Of a DNA stretch of 64,000 bases, positions 18,863 through 27,736 are shown piece after piece. Numbering within the stretch: the first letter of the stretch is position 1; every line of letters begins with the position of its first letter. The stretch is from Arthrobacter sp. FB24 (GTDB lineage Bacteria > Actinomycetota > Actinomycetes > Actinomycetales > Micrococcaceae). The position numbers and the translations under genes were made by a program. The stretch spans positions 2,356,001 to 2,420,000 of the forward strand of contig NC_008541.1 of NCBI RefSeq assembly GCF_000196235.1, given 5' to 3'. The notes under the pieces were generated by a model. It worked only from the letters and a program-made list of their open reading frames with translations, did no database searches and was not told where the DNA came from.

Positions 18863-20112
18863 TGACTGCCGAAATTACTACTGAAAAGGCCCGCATCGGA
18901 GCGCCTTCCATCGCAGGCTTCACCGAGGAGGGGGAGGGGCTGGTCGCCGCCAAGGTGGACCATAGCCACAATCACGGCGTTACCGTGATGTCCTCCCGCG
19001 CCGAGCGCCTGACGAGCTTCAACGTTGCCGACTTCCCGCTGCCCACGGGCCGCGAGGAGGAGTGGCGCTTCAGCCCCGTCCGTGCCCTGGCCAACCTTCT
19101 CTCCGACACCGCAACGGACCTCGAACCCGTGCCGGCCGCCGACTTCACGGTCGAAGCGCCGGAGGGCTACGTCCGCGGCACGCTGGCTCCCGGAGCCGCG
19201 CCCCGCGGAACCGTCCTGGTCCCGGCTGACCGGGCCGCCGCCGTCGCGTCCGCCAACACGGACGAGGCACTGCACGTGGTGATCCCGGCGGAAGCCGAGC
19301 CGGCCGAGCCGCTGCGGATCCTGGTCCACGGCGCAGCCGCGGGCCGCCGCTCCAACGCACACTATGTGCTGGAGGCAGGCGCCAACTCGCGCAGCGTTGT
19401 GATCCTGGAGCACACCGGTGCCGCCGACCACAACGGCAACCTGGAAGTCATCGTCGGCGAGGGCGCGCACCTCACCGTGATCTCGGTGCAGCTCTGGGAA
19501 GACGACGCCAGGCATCTGGCCCAGCACGACGCACAGGTGGGCAAGGACGCTGTGTACAAGCACATCGCCGTTTCCCTGGGCGGCTCCGTCGTGCGCCTGA
19601 ACTCCAATGTGCGCTTCTCGGGCGAGGGTGCCGAGGCCGAGCTGCTGGGCCTCTACTTCGCCGACGCGGGCCAGCACCTGGAGCACCGCTCCTTCGTTGA
19701 CCACAACGTGCCCAACTGCAAGTCCAACGTGCTTTACAAGGGCGCCCTGCAGGGCAAGGACGCACACACTGTCTGGGTGGGCGACGTCCTGATCCAGAAG
19801 CAGGCCGTGGGTACCGACTCCTACGAGAAGAACCAGAACCTGGTTCTGACGGACGGCTGCCGTGCCGACTCTGTTCCTAATCTTGAGATCGAAACGGGCC
19901 TTATCGAGGGTGCCGGCCATGCCAGCTCCACCGGGCGTTTCGACGACGAGCACTTGTTCTACCTCATGGCCCGCGGCATCCCCGAAGATGTTGCCCGCCG
20001 CCTGGTTGTTCGCGGCTTCCTCAACGAGATCATCCAGAAGATCAAGGTTCCGGCACTCGAAGAGCGCCTGACTGACGCCGTTGAGCGCGAGCTCGCCGCG
20101 AGCGAGAACTGA
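18862..20112 (+). CDS. sufD: Fe-S cluster assembly protein SufD
   Basis: Paralogue of SufB and structural partner in SufBC2D; 416 aa. The right-handed beta-helix core is followed by the conserved C-terminal stretch with GHASSTGRFDDEHLFYLMARG and the helix ARRLVVRGFLNEI. The histidine in the GHASSTG motif corresponds to the residue needed for cluster formation in other SufD proteins. Start ATG 18862 overlaps the sufB stop by one base. Confidence 0.97.
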   Translation: MTAEITTEKARIGAPSIAGFTEEGEGLVAAKVDHSHNHGVTVMSSRAERLTSFNVADFPLPTGREEEWRFSPVRALANLLSDTATDLEPVPAADFTVEAPEGYVRGTLAPGAAPRGTVLVPADRAAAVASANTDEALHVVIPAEAEPAEPLRILVHGAAAGRRSNAHYVLEAGANSRSVVILEHTGAADHNGNLEVIVGEGAHLTVISVQLWEDDARHLAQHDAQVGKDAVYKHIAVSLGGSVVRLNSNVRFSGEGAEAELLGLYFADAGQHLEHRSFVDHNVPNCKSNVLYKGALQGKDAHTVWVGDVLIQKQAVGTDSYEKNQNLVLTDGCRADSVPNLEIETGLIEGAGHASSTGRFDDEHLFYLMARGIPEDVARRLVVRGFLNEIIQKIKVPALEERLTDAVERELAASEN

Positions 20113-20131
20113 AACAGGCAGGCAGGAACGC

Positions 20132-20488
20132 ATGAGTGAACAACCCAAGGGTGAGCTGGTATGCAACACCAACGACATCCAGGTGAAACAGGCGCTGCGG
20201 ATCCTGATTGATGGCTACCCGGTGGCCATCGTCAAGGATTCGATGGGCGAAATCCACGCCATCGGAGACACGTGCTCGCATGCGGACATTTCGCTGTCCG
20301 AAGGCGAAGTGGAAGGCTGTGCGATCGAGTGCTGGGGCCACGGTTCGCAGTTCGATCTGCGCAACGGCCAGCCCCTTCAGCTTCCTGCCTACGATCCCGT
20401 ACCGGTCTTCGCCGTCGAGCTTCACGGTGACGACGTCTACGTGGATGTGACCAATGTTCTGAACGGCGCCACGGTCAACAACTACTGA
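20132..20488 (+). CDS. Rieske-type [2Fe-2S] ferredoxin in the SUF operon
   Basis: Small 118-aa non-haem-iron ferredoxin of the NirD/BphF type. The Rieske ligands are Cys48-x-His50 (CSH) and Cys67-x2-His70 (CWGH), separated by 16 residues. ATG 20132 follows GGCAGGAA; upstream in-frame codons lie inside sufD and are not used. Its place between sufD and sufC is common in actinobacteria and suggests it gives electrons to cluster assembly or is an early recipient, but no partner is shown by the sequence. Confidence 0.93.
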   Translation: MSEQPKGELVCNTNDIQVKQALRILIDGYPVAIVKDSMGEIHAIGDTCSHADISLSEGEVEGCAIECWGHGSQFDLRNGQPLQLPAYDPVPVFAVELHGDDVYVDVTNVLNGATVNNY

Positions 20489-20530
20489 GCGCCCGGCTTC
20501 ACAAGACTTACGAACGAAAGAAAGAAGAGC

Positions 20531-21328
<798 letters not shown>

Positions 21329-21341
21329 TTAGGACAACGCC

Positions 21342-21674
21342 ATGACCGAAATCAAAGCGGCCCGAACGGGCCTCGAAGATGTCGAAGAGGCACTGAAGGA
21401 CGTCATCGACCCCGAGCTGGGCGTCAACATCGTTGACCTCGGGCTGCTGTACGGCCTGAAGTACTCGGACGACGACGGCGCCCTCCTGATCGACATGACG
21501 CTCACCACGGCGGCCTGCCCGCTCACGGACGTCATTGAGGAGCAGGTCGGTAAGGCCCTCGACGGCGTCGTGGACGATTGGCGGCTGAACTGGGTGTGGA
21601 TGCCGCCATGGGGTCCGGAGCGGATCACCGAAGACGGACGCGACCAGATGCGTGCGCTGGGCTTCAATATCTAG
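21342..21674 (+). CDS. sufT: SufT-like MIP18/DUF59 family Fe-S maturation protein
   Basis: 110-aa protein of the MIP18 family that helps Fe-S cluster delivery or maturation. It shows DPELGVNIVDLGLLYGL, the conserved cysteine in TTAACPLTD and the C-terminal WMPPWGPERI segment. ATG 21342 lies 13 bases after the sufC stop. It ends the operon; sufS and sufU, which usually sit between sufC and sufT in actinobacteria, are missing here. A strong terminator follows. Confidence 0.9.
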   Translation: MTEIKAARTGLEDVEEALKDVIDPELGVNIVDLGLLYGLKYSDDDGALLIDMTLTTAACPLTDVIEEQVGKALDGVVDDWRLNWVWMPPWGPERITEDGRDQMRALGFNI

Positions 21675-21688
21675 CCACCGGTTAACAT

Positions 21689-21738
21689 ACGACGGCGGCC
21701 GGTGACCTTCCTTGGGGAAGGTCACCGGCCGCCGTCGT
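21689..21738. terminator. Strong bidirectional terminator between sufT and the metallopeptidase gene
   Basis: A perfect 23-bp stem (21689-21711 with 21716-21738; arm begins ACGACGGCGGCCGGTGACC) closes a 4-base loop TTGG. It stands between convergent genes. The U-tract is short (GTTTCCGTT), but the stem is exceptionally stable. Confidence 0.85.
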
Positions 21739-21770
21739 GCTGTTTCCGTTCAGCCGAAGCGTCCAGCCTG

Positions 21771-22652
21771 CTAGAGCGTGGCGGCGCTAAAGGTATCGCA
21801 CTTGTTGATGTCGCCGGTCTGGTAGCCCTGGTAGAACCATTTCTGCCGCTGGGCGCTGGAGCCGTGTGTCCAGGCCTCAGGGGAGACCCGGCCGGTTGCC
21901 GCTTTTTGGATGCGGTCGTCACCAACGGCGGATGCCGCGGAAAGTGCATCGTTCAGGTCCTGCTGGGTGAGCGGCTCAAGGAACGGCTGGCCGGTGTTGG
22001 GGTCCTTCTGCGTTGTGGCGTACCGGACCCAGAGTCCGGCGTAGCAGTCCGCCTGCAGTTCAACGCGGACGGCACCGGATTCGGGGCCCTGCGGATCCTG
22101 CTGGGCGCGGTCAAGGTTGCCCATGATGTTCTGGACATGGTGGCCGAACTCGTGCGCCACGACGTATTCCTGGGCCAGCGGCCCGCCTGAAGATCCGAAC
22201 CGGTCCACCAGGTCCTGGAAGAAGCCGGGATCGAAGTAGGCGGTGGTGTCGGCCGGGCAATAGAACGGACCCACCTCGGAGGTTGCCCCGCCGCAGCCGG
22301 TATTGGTGGCCTGGCTGAAGATCACGGTGGTGGGACGCGGATACTCCGTGTTGTACTGGGCGAGGTAGGCCGGCCAGAACGCATTAAGGCTGTTCACCGT
22401 TCCGGTGATGCGGCAGTCGAGCCGGGCATCAGCGTCGGCGCCCGTCTGGCAGGCAGGCGCGCTACCCGTGCTCTGCGGTTCCTGGACCGTGCCAGTCAGG
22501 CCTTCCAGCAGTTGCGGGTTGACCCCAAACAGGGCGGCAAGCAGGAGGATGATTCCGCCGCCGATGCCGCCGCCGATCTTGGTCCCGCGGCCCATCCCGC
22601 GCCGGTCCTGGACCTGCGACGGATCCAGCTGAACGTTGTCATTGAAACTCAT
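21771..22652 (-). CDS. Neutral zinc metallopeptidase (YpfJ-like family)
   Basis: Predicted membrane-anchored zinc metalloprotease, 293 aa. After a short polar start there is a Gly-rich segment and one transmembrane helix (about residues 26-45, GGGIILLLAALFGV), so the catalytic part is likely outside. The zinc motif HEFGHH is near residue 165, with a downstream glutamate in VELQADCYAG; paired cysteines (ACQTG, DCRI, GCGG, FYCP) could form disulfides. The start MSFNDNVQLDP at 22652 was chosen; the frame stays open further upstream but enters the divergent ligase gene. Substrate unknown. Confidence 0.9.
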   Translation of the reverse strand: MSFNDNVQLDPSQVQDRRGMGRGTKIGGGIGGGIILLLAALFGVNPQLLEGLTGTVQEPQSTGSAPACQTGADADARLDCRITGTVNSLNAFWPAYLAQYNTEYPRPTTVIFSQATNTGCGGATSEVGPFYCPADTTAYFDPGFFQDLVDRFGSSGGPLAQEYVVAHEFGHHVQNIMGNLDRAQQDPQGPESGAVRVELQADCYAGLWVRYATTQKDPNTGQPFLEPLTQQDLNDALSAASAVGDDRIQKAATGRVSPEAWTHGSSAQRQKWFYQGYQTGDINKCDTFSAATL

Positions 22653-22712
22653 AAAGTCACAATAGCCGTAGCGGCCCTGCCTGAACCTGTGGACGCCGGT
22701 AAAGTTGATCCG

Positions 22713-24119
22713 ATGCCTTTCCTCAACAGACTCCAACGCTGGGCCGATGACCGCCCCGACGACACCGCCGTCGTCGTGGCGGGCCGGCACCTCAGCTGGG
22801 CCGCGCTGCGGGACGCTGCCGCAGCCCGGGCCGCGGAAATCGGACCGGTAACCGTGCTGGCCGAGCCCAATTCCGTGGATTTCGCTGTGTCCTATGCCGC
22901 CGCGGTTGCCGGCGACCGGCAGTGTGCCGTCCTCGACCCCACCTGGCCCGCGCAGCTCAAAGCCGACATAGCGGCCCGGCTGCACACCGGCGCCGCTGCC
23001 GTATCCGGCCGGCCTGCTTCCGATGAGCTCCGCGACGGCACCCCGGAATCCCCCTTCCTGATCGGACTGACCTCCGGCACCACGTCTGTGCCCAAGGCGT
23101 TCACGAGGTCCCGGCGTTCCTGGCAGCTTTCCTTCGACGCGTCCATTGAGTTCTTCGGACTGACCCCGCAGGACAAGACGCTCGCCCCGGGGCCGCTGGC
23201 GGCCAGCCTCAACCTGTACGCGCTGTCCGAGTGCCTGTATGCCGGCTCCGAGTTCCACACCCTGGAAACGTTCGACGTCGGCGACGTGCACGCCGCCATC
23301 ACGCATGACGGCATCACACGGCTTGTCCTGGTCCCCACCATGCTCCGGTTGCTCAGTGAGCGCGGCCTGGCCGGCTGCGTGGACGCTTCCGGCGTCACGT
23401 CCATCATCTGCGCCGGGTCCAAGCTGGATGCCCGCACCCTGGAGGCCGCCCGCCGCTGGGCACCCAGGGCCACCATCTTCGAGTATTACGGTGCCTCCGA
23501 ACTAAGCTTCGTTTCGGGCGCCGGCCTGCGCTCCGGAGCGCCGCTGGACGCCGGCGGAACGGGCATCGGGAAACCGTTCCCCGGCGTCGAAGTGCGGATC
23601 CTGGACGACGACGGCGCCCTGCTTCCCGACGGAACGGACGGCAACATCTGCGTCCGCAGCGGTATGGTCAGCAACGGCTACCTGTGGGGCGACGACGGGC
23701 AGGCACTGCGCTGCTTCGACGGCTGGTTCACCGTGGGGGACCAGGGCTACCTGCTGGACGGTGAGCTCCATATCCTGGGCCGTCGGGCGGACATGATCAT
23801 CACCTCCGGCAAGAACGTCTATCCGCACGAGGTGGAACTGGCCCTCGCCTCCGTCCCCGGCGTTGCTGCCGCCGTCGCGTCAGGCATGGCAGACGATGTC
23901 CGCGGGCAGCGGGTGGTTGCCGGCGTGGTCCCTTCCCATGGCGGCATCACGGCAGTCCAGCTGAAGGCCGGGCTTGACGATGTGCTGCCCCGGGACAAGC
24001 GGCCGCTGCAGTATTTTGCCCTCACGGAACTGCCGGTGACGGACCGCGGGAAAGTCAGCAGGCAGCTTCTGCTGGACTGGATTGAACGCGGGGATACCAG
24101 GGTCCGCCGCCTTGGCTAA
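22713..24119 (+). CDS. AMP-binding acyl-CoA ligase-like enzyme
   Basis: Member of the ANL adenylating superfamily, 468 aa, predicted to activate a carboxylic acid with ATP and CoA. Motifs: phosphate loop IGLTSGTTSVPK, FEYYGASE, the GDQGYLLDGELHILGRRADMI core and the C-terminal catalytic lysine in DRGKVSRQ. ATG 22713 (MPFLNRLQRW) fits the usual N-terminus; the open frame further upstream overlaps the divergent metallopeptidase. The downstream thiolase-like gene overlaps its end by 8 bases. Acid specificity cannot be read; proximity to bioY suggests a pimelate- or fatty-acid-like substrate (inference). Confidence 0.85.
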   Translation: MPFLNRLQRWADDRPDDTAVVVAGRHLSWAALRDAAAARAAEIGPVTVLAEPNSVDFAVSYAAAVAGDRQCAVLDPTWPAQLKADIAARLHTGAAAVSGRPASDELRDGTPESPFLIGLTSGTTSVPKAFTRSRRSWQLSFDASIEFFGLTPQDKTLAPGPLAASLNLYALSECLYAGSEFHTLETFDVGDVHAAITHDGITRLVLVPTMLRLLSERGLAGCVDASGVTSIICAGSKLDARTLEAARRWAPRATIFEYYGASELSFVSGAGLRSGAPLDAGGTGIGKPFPGVEVRILDDDGALLPDGTDGNICVRSGMVSNGYLWGDDGQALRCFDGWFTVGDQGYLLDGELHILGRRADMIITSGKNVYPHEVELALASVPGVAAAVASGMADDVRGQRVVAGVVPSHGGITAVQLKAGLDDVLPRDKRPLQYFALTELPVTDRGKVSRQLLLDWIERGDTRVRRLG

Positions 24120-25335
24120 GCCTGGGGCAGGAGAGTTGCCGCCCGAGCAGTTGCCGCCGGACCGGCAGCCGGTGGTCATCTCAGCCCTGCGGACCCCTGT
24201 CCGGAGGGTCAATGGCGCCTTCAAGGAGCTCCGCGCGCATGAGCTACTCGCCCCTGTTTTGCGCGGCCTCCTGACAGACACCGGCCTGCCGGCAAACGCT
24301 GTTTCGGACGTTGTGGTCGGTAACGCCGTGGGGGGAGGAGGCAACGTCGCGCGCCTTGCTGCCCTCGAAGCGGGTTTGCCGGTCAGCGTTCCCGGCGTGA
24401 CCGTGGACCGGCAGTGCGGGTCCGGGCTGGACGCCATTGTGCTCGCGTCGCGGCTCGTCGCGGCCGGAGGCAACGGCGCCTTCCTCGCGGGCGGCGTGGA
24501 GAGCATCAGCACCGCGCCGCTGCGTGCGAACAGGTCCGCCGACGGCAGTCCCGCCTTTTTCCGCCGCGCCCAGTTCGTCCCGCTCAGTTTCGGCGACCCG
24601 GACATGGGGTGCGCCGCGGAAAACGTAGCGGCCGAATTCGGTATCAGCCGTGACCGGCAGGACCGGTTTGCGTTGCGCAGCCACCGCCTGGCACTGGCAG
24701 CCGCAGCCGCCGGACGCTATTCCGGTGAGACGGTGCCGCTGCAGGCCGCGTCTGGAACGGTGGAGTCCGACGACGGTCCGCGGGCCGGCATGTCGGCCGC
24801 CCTGATATCGCGGTTCCCGCCCGCCTTCGCCGAGGGCGGCACCGTCACCGCCGGGAACTCCTGCTTCGATGCGGATGCCGCATCCGCCGTCGTCGTTACT
24901 TCGCTGCAGCGTGCACGGGAACTGGGGGCGGCGGACGGGCTCCTGGTGCTGGACACCGATACCGCGGGCGTGGACCCGCGCGTTCTGGGCATGGGGGCCG
25001 CCGCGGCGGCCGGGCGCCTGCTGGCGCGGCGCGGTGTCACGGCCGAGGACATTGACCTCGTGGAATTCAATGAGGCCTTCGCGTCTCAGACGCTCGCCTG
25101 CCTGGACGCCCTCGGCATCGACCCGGATCGGGCAAACCTCGACGGCGGCGCGCTGGCTTTGGGCCATGCGTACGGTGCCTCGGGCGCTGTGCTTGTGACG
25201 AGGCTCCTCGCCCAGGCGCGGGGGAATTCTGCACCGGGCCGCCGGGCCGGGCAGCTGGCGCTGGCCATGATCAGCATTGCGGGCGGCATGGGAACCGCCG
25301 CCCTCTTCCGGTACGAACGGCTCGACAGCGCCTAG
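24112..25335 (+). CDS. Thiolase-family protein with altered second active-site cysteine
   Basis: About 407 aa, thiolase fold. The nucleophile Cys102 is in DRQCGSGLDA, the NEAFAS motif and the catalytic histidine region ALALGHAYGASGA are present, but the final motif usually CxGGGMG reads SIAGGMG, so the second catalytic cysteine is serine (Ser388). This should impair classical thiolysis or condensation. Start TTG 24112 is chosen for its 8-base overlap with the ligase gene; TTG 24082 or GTG 24172 are alternatives. Its stop overlaps the stop of the convergent ecfT gene (25332). Confidence 0.82.
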   Translation: MAKPGAGELPPEQLPPDRQPVVISALRTPVRRVNGAFKELRAHELLAPVLRGLLTDTGLPANAVSDVVVGNAVGGGGNVARLAALEAGLPVSVPGVTVDRQCGSGLDAIVLASRLVAAGGNGAFLAGGVESISTAPLRANRSADGSPAFFRRAQFVPLSFGDPDMGCAAENVAAEFGISRDRQDRFALRSHRLALAAAAAGRYSGETVPLQAASGTVESDDGPRAGMSAALISRFPPAFAEGGTVTAGNSCFDADAASAVVVTSLQRARELGAADGLLVLDTDTAGVDPRVLGMGAAAAAGRLLARRGVTAEDIDLVEFNEAFASQTLACLDALGIDPDRANLDGGALALGHAYGASGAVLVTRLLAQARGNSAPGRRAGQLALAMISIAGGMGTAALFRYERLDSA

Positions 25336-25982
25336 CGGTTTGGCTGATCGTCGTCGTCAGCCGTGCCGGGCTCACCCAGGCCCCGGGCGGCGAGGGCATC
25401 GCCGGTCTGGCGCGCGTAGGCCACCGTAGTGATGAAGACCGGCAGGACCAGTGCCCGGGGGTTGCGTTCGAGCCCGCGCGCGCGGGCCGAATCCCTGACC
25501 TCGGAGTAGGCTCCGGCGATGAACGGAATACTGCGGAGCATGATTGCGATGGTCAGTGCAAAGCGTTCGGGATCCGCGCCAAAGCGCCGGAACGGCACAG
25601 CCAGGGAGACGACGCCGTCGAGGAGCCGTTGCATCGGCGTGGTGGCGGTCAATATGGACGCGGCCACCACGCAGACCAGGACATTGAGTACGATCCGCGC
25701 CGCCACGGGACCGCCCAGTTGCCACCATTGGAACAACCCGATGGCCGCCATCACGGGGAGGATGGGTCGGACTGCTCTGAACAGACGAGCCGGGCCGGCG
25801 CCGCTGGCGAGGAACAGTGCGGACATCAGGCCCAGCGCCGCCGCGGCAACCACCCAGTCCACCACCAGGAAAGAGGCCATGCCGCAGCCAACCACCAGGA
25901 CGAACTTCAGCCAGAGGGGCGCCCGGTGCACCAGGGACGTCCCGGGAACGTAGTTGACCAGCAGGAATCCGTGGCCGCTCAC
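25332..25982 (-). CDS. bioN: ECF transporter transmembrane component (EcfT/BioN-like)
   Basis: Energy-coupling membrane subunit linking the ATPase to the BioY substrate-binding protein; 216 aa with about five hydrophobic helices. The coupling-helix motif appears as SARARGLERNPRA, the ARG-type signature of EcfT proteins. GTG start at 25982 overlaps the ATPase stop (GTGA). The order bioY-ecfA-ecfT with a single ATPase is the dedicated biotin-uptake arrangement (BioYMN). Confidence 0.88.
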   Translation of the reverse strand: MSGHGFLLVNYVPGTSLVHRAPLWLKFVLVVGCGMASFLVVDWVVAAAALGLMSALFLASGAGPARLFRAVRPILPVMAAIGLFQWWQLGGPVAARIVLNVLVCVVAASILTATTPMQRLLDGVVSLAVPFRRFGADPERFALTIAIMLRSIPFIAGAYSEVRDSARARGLERNPRALVLPVFITTVAYARQTGDALAARGLGEPGTADDDDQPNR

Positions 25983-26749
25983 GTGTCCTCCGGACGGTGC
26001 GGTGTAGACATGGCGCTGACCGGCGGGGCGCCGTCCGCCGGCGGGAGGCCGGCGGCGGCCAGGTCCCTGTAGTGTTCGACGGCGGCGGCGGCACCGCCGT
26101 CGAACACCACGTGACCGGACTCCACCACCAGGACGCGGTCCATGTCCCGGACCAGCTCGAGGTCGTGCGTGGACATCACGATCTGCTGGCTGAGGCCTGC
26201 GAGGGTGCGGCGGAGAAGCTCGCGGTTCCGAAGGTCCAGCAGCGTGGACGGCTCGTCCAGCACCAATACCGCAGGCTCAACGGCAAGGACAGCGGCCAGG
26301 GCCATCAGCTGCCGTTCTCCGCCGGACAGCTCATAGATGCTTTGGTCGGCAAGCGCCATCAGCCCAAAACGGTTGAGGATGGCCGCCGCAGCTTCCTGAC
26401 GCTCGCGCGTCTTACGGATGGAACGCCGCAGCGAGAGTTCCACGTCTTCCCGGCCGGTAGGCATCACGAGCTGGGAGAGCGGGTCCGTGAACACAAAACC
26501 GACTTTGCGGCGCACGGAACGAACGGCACCCACGGTATCGTCACCGTCAACGGTGACTGTTCCGTTGCTCGGTGCAACCAGTCCGTTTAGGAGCCGCAGG
26601 AGGGTGGACTTGCCCGACCCGTTCGCTCCGATCACGCCGATCCGCTGCTCGGTCAGGTTCAGCGAGATTCCATCCAGGAGTGTCTTGGGCTGCGGCCGTC
26701 CATCCACCGCCACCCGGACGTTGACGCCGTCCAGCAGGATGCTGCCCAT
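25979..26749 (-). CDS. bioM: ECF transporter ATP-binding protein (BioM-like)
   Basis: ATPase of the biotin ECF transporter; 256 aa. Walker A GANGSGKST, signature ELSGGERQL, Walker B VLVLDEPSTLLD and H-loop MSTHDLELV are intact, and the Q-loop segment FTDPLSQLVMPT is typical of CbiO/EcfA proteins. It starts one base after the bioY stop. The C-terminal 35 residues are Ala/Pro-rich and poorly conserved. Confidence 0.92.
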   Translation of the reverse strand: MGSILLDGVNVRVAVDGRPQPKTLLDGISLNLTEQRIGVIGANGSGKSTLLRLLNGLVAPSNGTVTVDGDDTVGAVRSVRRKVGFVFTDPLSQLVMPTGREDVELSLRRSIRKTRERQEAAAAILNRFGLMALADQSIYELSGGERQLMALAAVLAVEPAVLVLDEPSTLLDLRNRELLRRTLAGLSQQIVMSTHDLELVRDMDRVLVVESGHVVFDGGAAAAVEHYRDLAAAGLPPADGAPPVSAMSTPHRPEDT

Positions 26750-26750
26750 G

Positions 26751-27425
26751 CTAGTTGCTGGCCTTGGCCGCCCCGGGGTTCCGGATACCGGGACGGCGGA
26801 TCAGGAGATCCGGGAACGCCTTGTGCAGGGCGAGTGCGATGGTGACTGCCAGGACGTTCTTGACGATGTCGCCGGGGTAGTAGGCAAGGTCAAGGACGAA
26901 CGCCTTGGAAAGGTCGAGTTTGCCGTTGACCATCATTCCGAGCACGCCCAGGCCGTGGACCACGACGATGCTTGTGGCCATAGCCGCAGCGAAAAGGAAC
27001 AGCCCCCGGTATTTCAGGGTGCGGCGAAGCACGATGGTGGTCAGCCAGCCGACCACCAGGGCTGCGAGCGGGAAGGCGACGATGTAGCCTGCGGAGGGTC
27101 CGGCGAGGATCCCCAGCCCGCTCCGTCCGCCGCTGAAGATCGGCAGGCCCGCCAGCCCCAGCAGGGTGTAAAGGCCGACTGCGGCGAACGCCCGACCGGG
27201 GCCCAACGCCAGCCCGGTAAGCATCACGGCGAGGGTCTGCAGGGTGATGGGGACGCCAAGTCCGCCCACCGGAATGGCTGCAATGAGCGCAGAGCCGGCC
27301 ACGAGGGCGGCAAAGACGGCGATAAGGCCGAGGTCCGTGGCATTCCAGCGGTTGCGGGCCGGTTTGCCGCCTGATTGACGGCTGGCTGCAGCCTGGCCGG
27401 TAACTGCGTTGTCAGTCTTGGTCAT
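26751..27425 (-). CDS. bioY: Biotin transporter substrate-specificity component BioY
   Basis: Membrane S-component that binds biotin; 224 aa with about six transmembrane helices. The family signature GLAGLPIFSGGRSGLGILAG and the GPSAGYIVAFPLAA stretch are clearly visible. ATG 27425 (MTKTDNAVTGQ) is preceded by AGGA at about 7 bases; longer open frame upstream lacks family likeness. First gene of bioY-bioM-bioN, probably repressed by biotin as in relatives, though I could not find a convincing operator. Confidence 0.94.
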   Translation of the reverse strand: MTKTDNAVTGQAAASRQSGGKPARNRWNATDLGLIAVFAALVAGSALIAAIPVGGLGVPITLQTLAVMLTGLALGPGRAFAAVGLYTLLGLAGLPIFSGGRSGLGILAGPSAGYIVAFPLAALVVGWLTTIVLRRTLKYRGLFLFAAAMATSIVVVHGLGVLGMMVNGKLDLSKAFVLDLAYYPGDIVKNVLAVTIALALHKAFPDLLIRRPGIRNPGAAKASN

Positions 27426-27736
27426 GGGAGGTCCTGTCAGTGAGTGCAAGTGCGAAGCAACGGGGAAGGGGGCCGCACGCCTGCGGCCGATTCCCGTCAA
27501 TTCCGACGATACGTCTCCGGCCGCGGGCCTATTTTGTAGGGGATCCACTAACGGGGCGCGCCGGCTCTGGACGAGGTGGCCAATGGATGCCTGCGGCCGC
27601 CCGCAGCGGAGGTAATCCGGAAGGAGCGGTGCCGGTAGACTGGTAGAGGCCGTTCTCTCGGCCACACTGCCCCGGCCCCGCCCAGATTCCATCCGTTGTG
27701 CCGCGGCGTTCCCTGTTGTGAAAGGCCTTAGCTGCA
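27426..27736. other. Divergent bioY / ABC-F intergenic region
   Basis: 311 bases between divergent genes. Two perfect small hairpins are present: GGCCGCA-cgcc-TGCGGCC (27471-27488), about 46 bases before bioY, and CTGCGG-ccgc-CCGCAG (27591-27606). TAGACT near 27634 could be a -10 for the ABC-F gene. No coding potential and no recognised riboswitch. Confidence 0.45.

Noticed and set aside
22653..23306. N-terminal extension of the zinc metallopeptidase by about 218 residues
   Set aside because: The extension lies over the divergent acyl-CoA ligase and looks like antisense sequence; the internal start MSFNDN matches the family.
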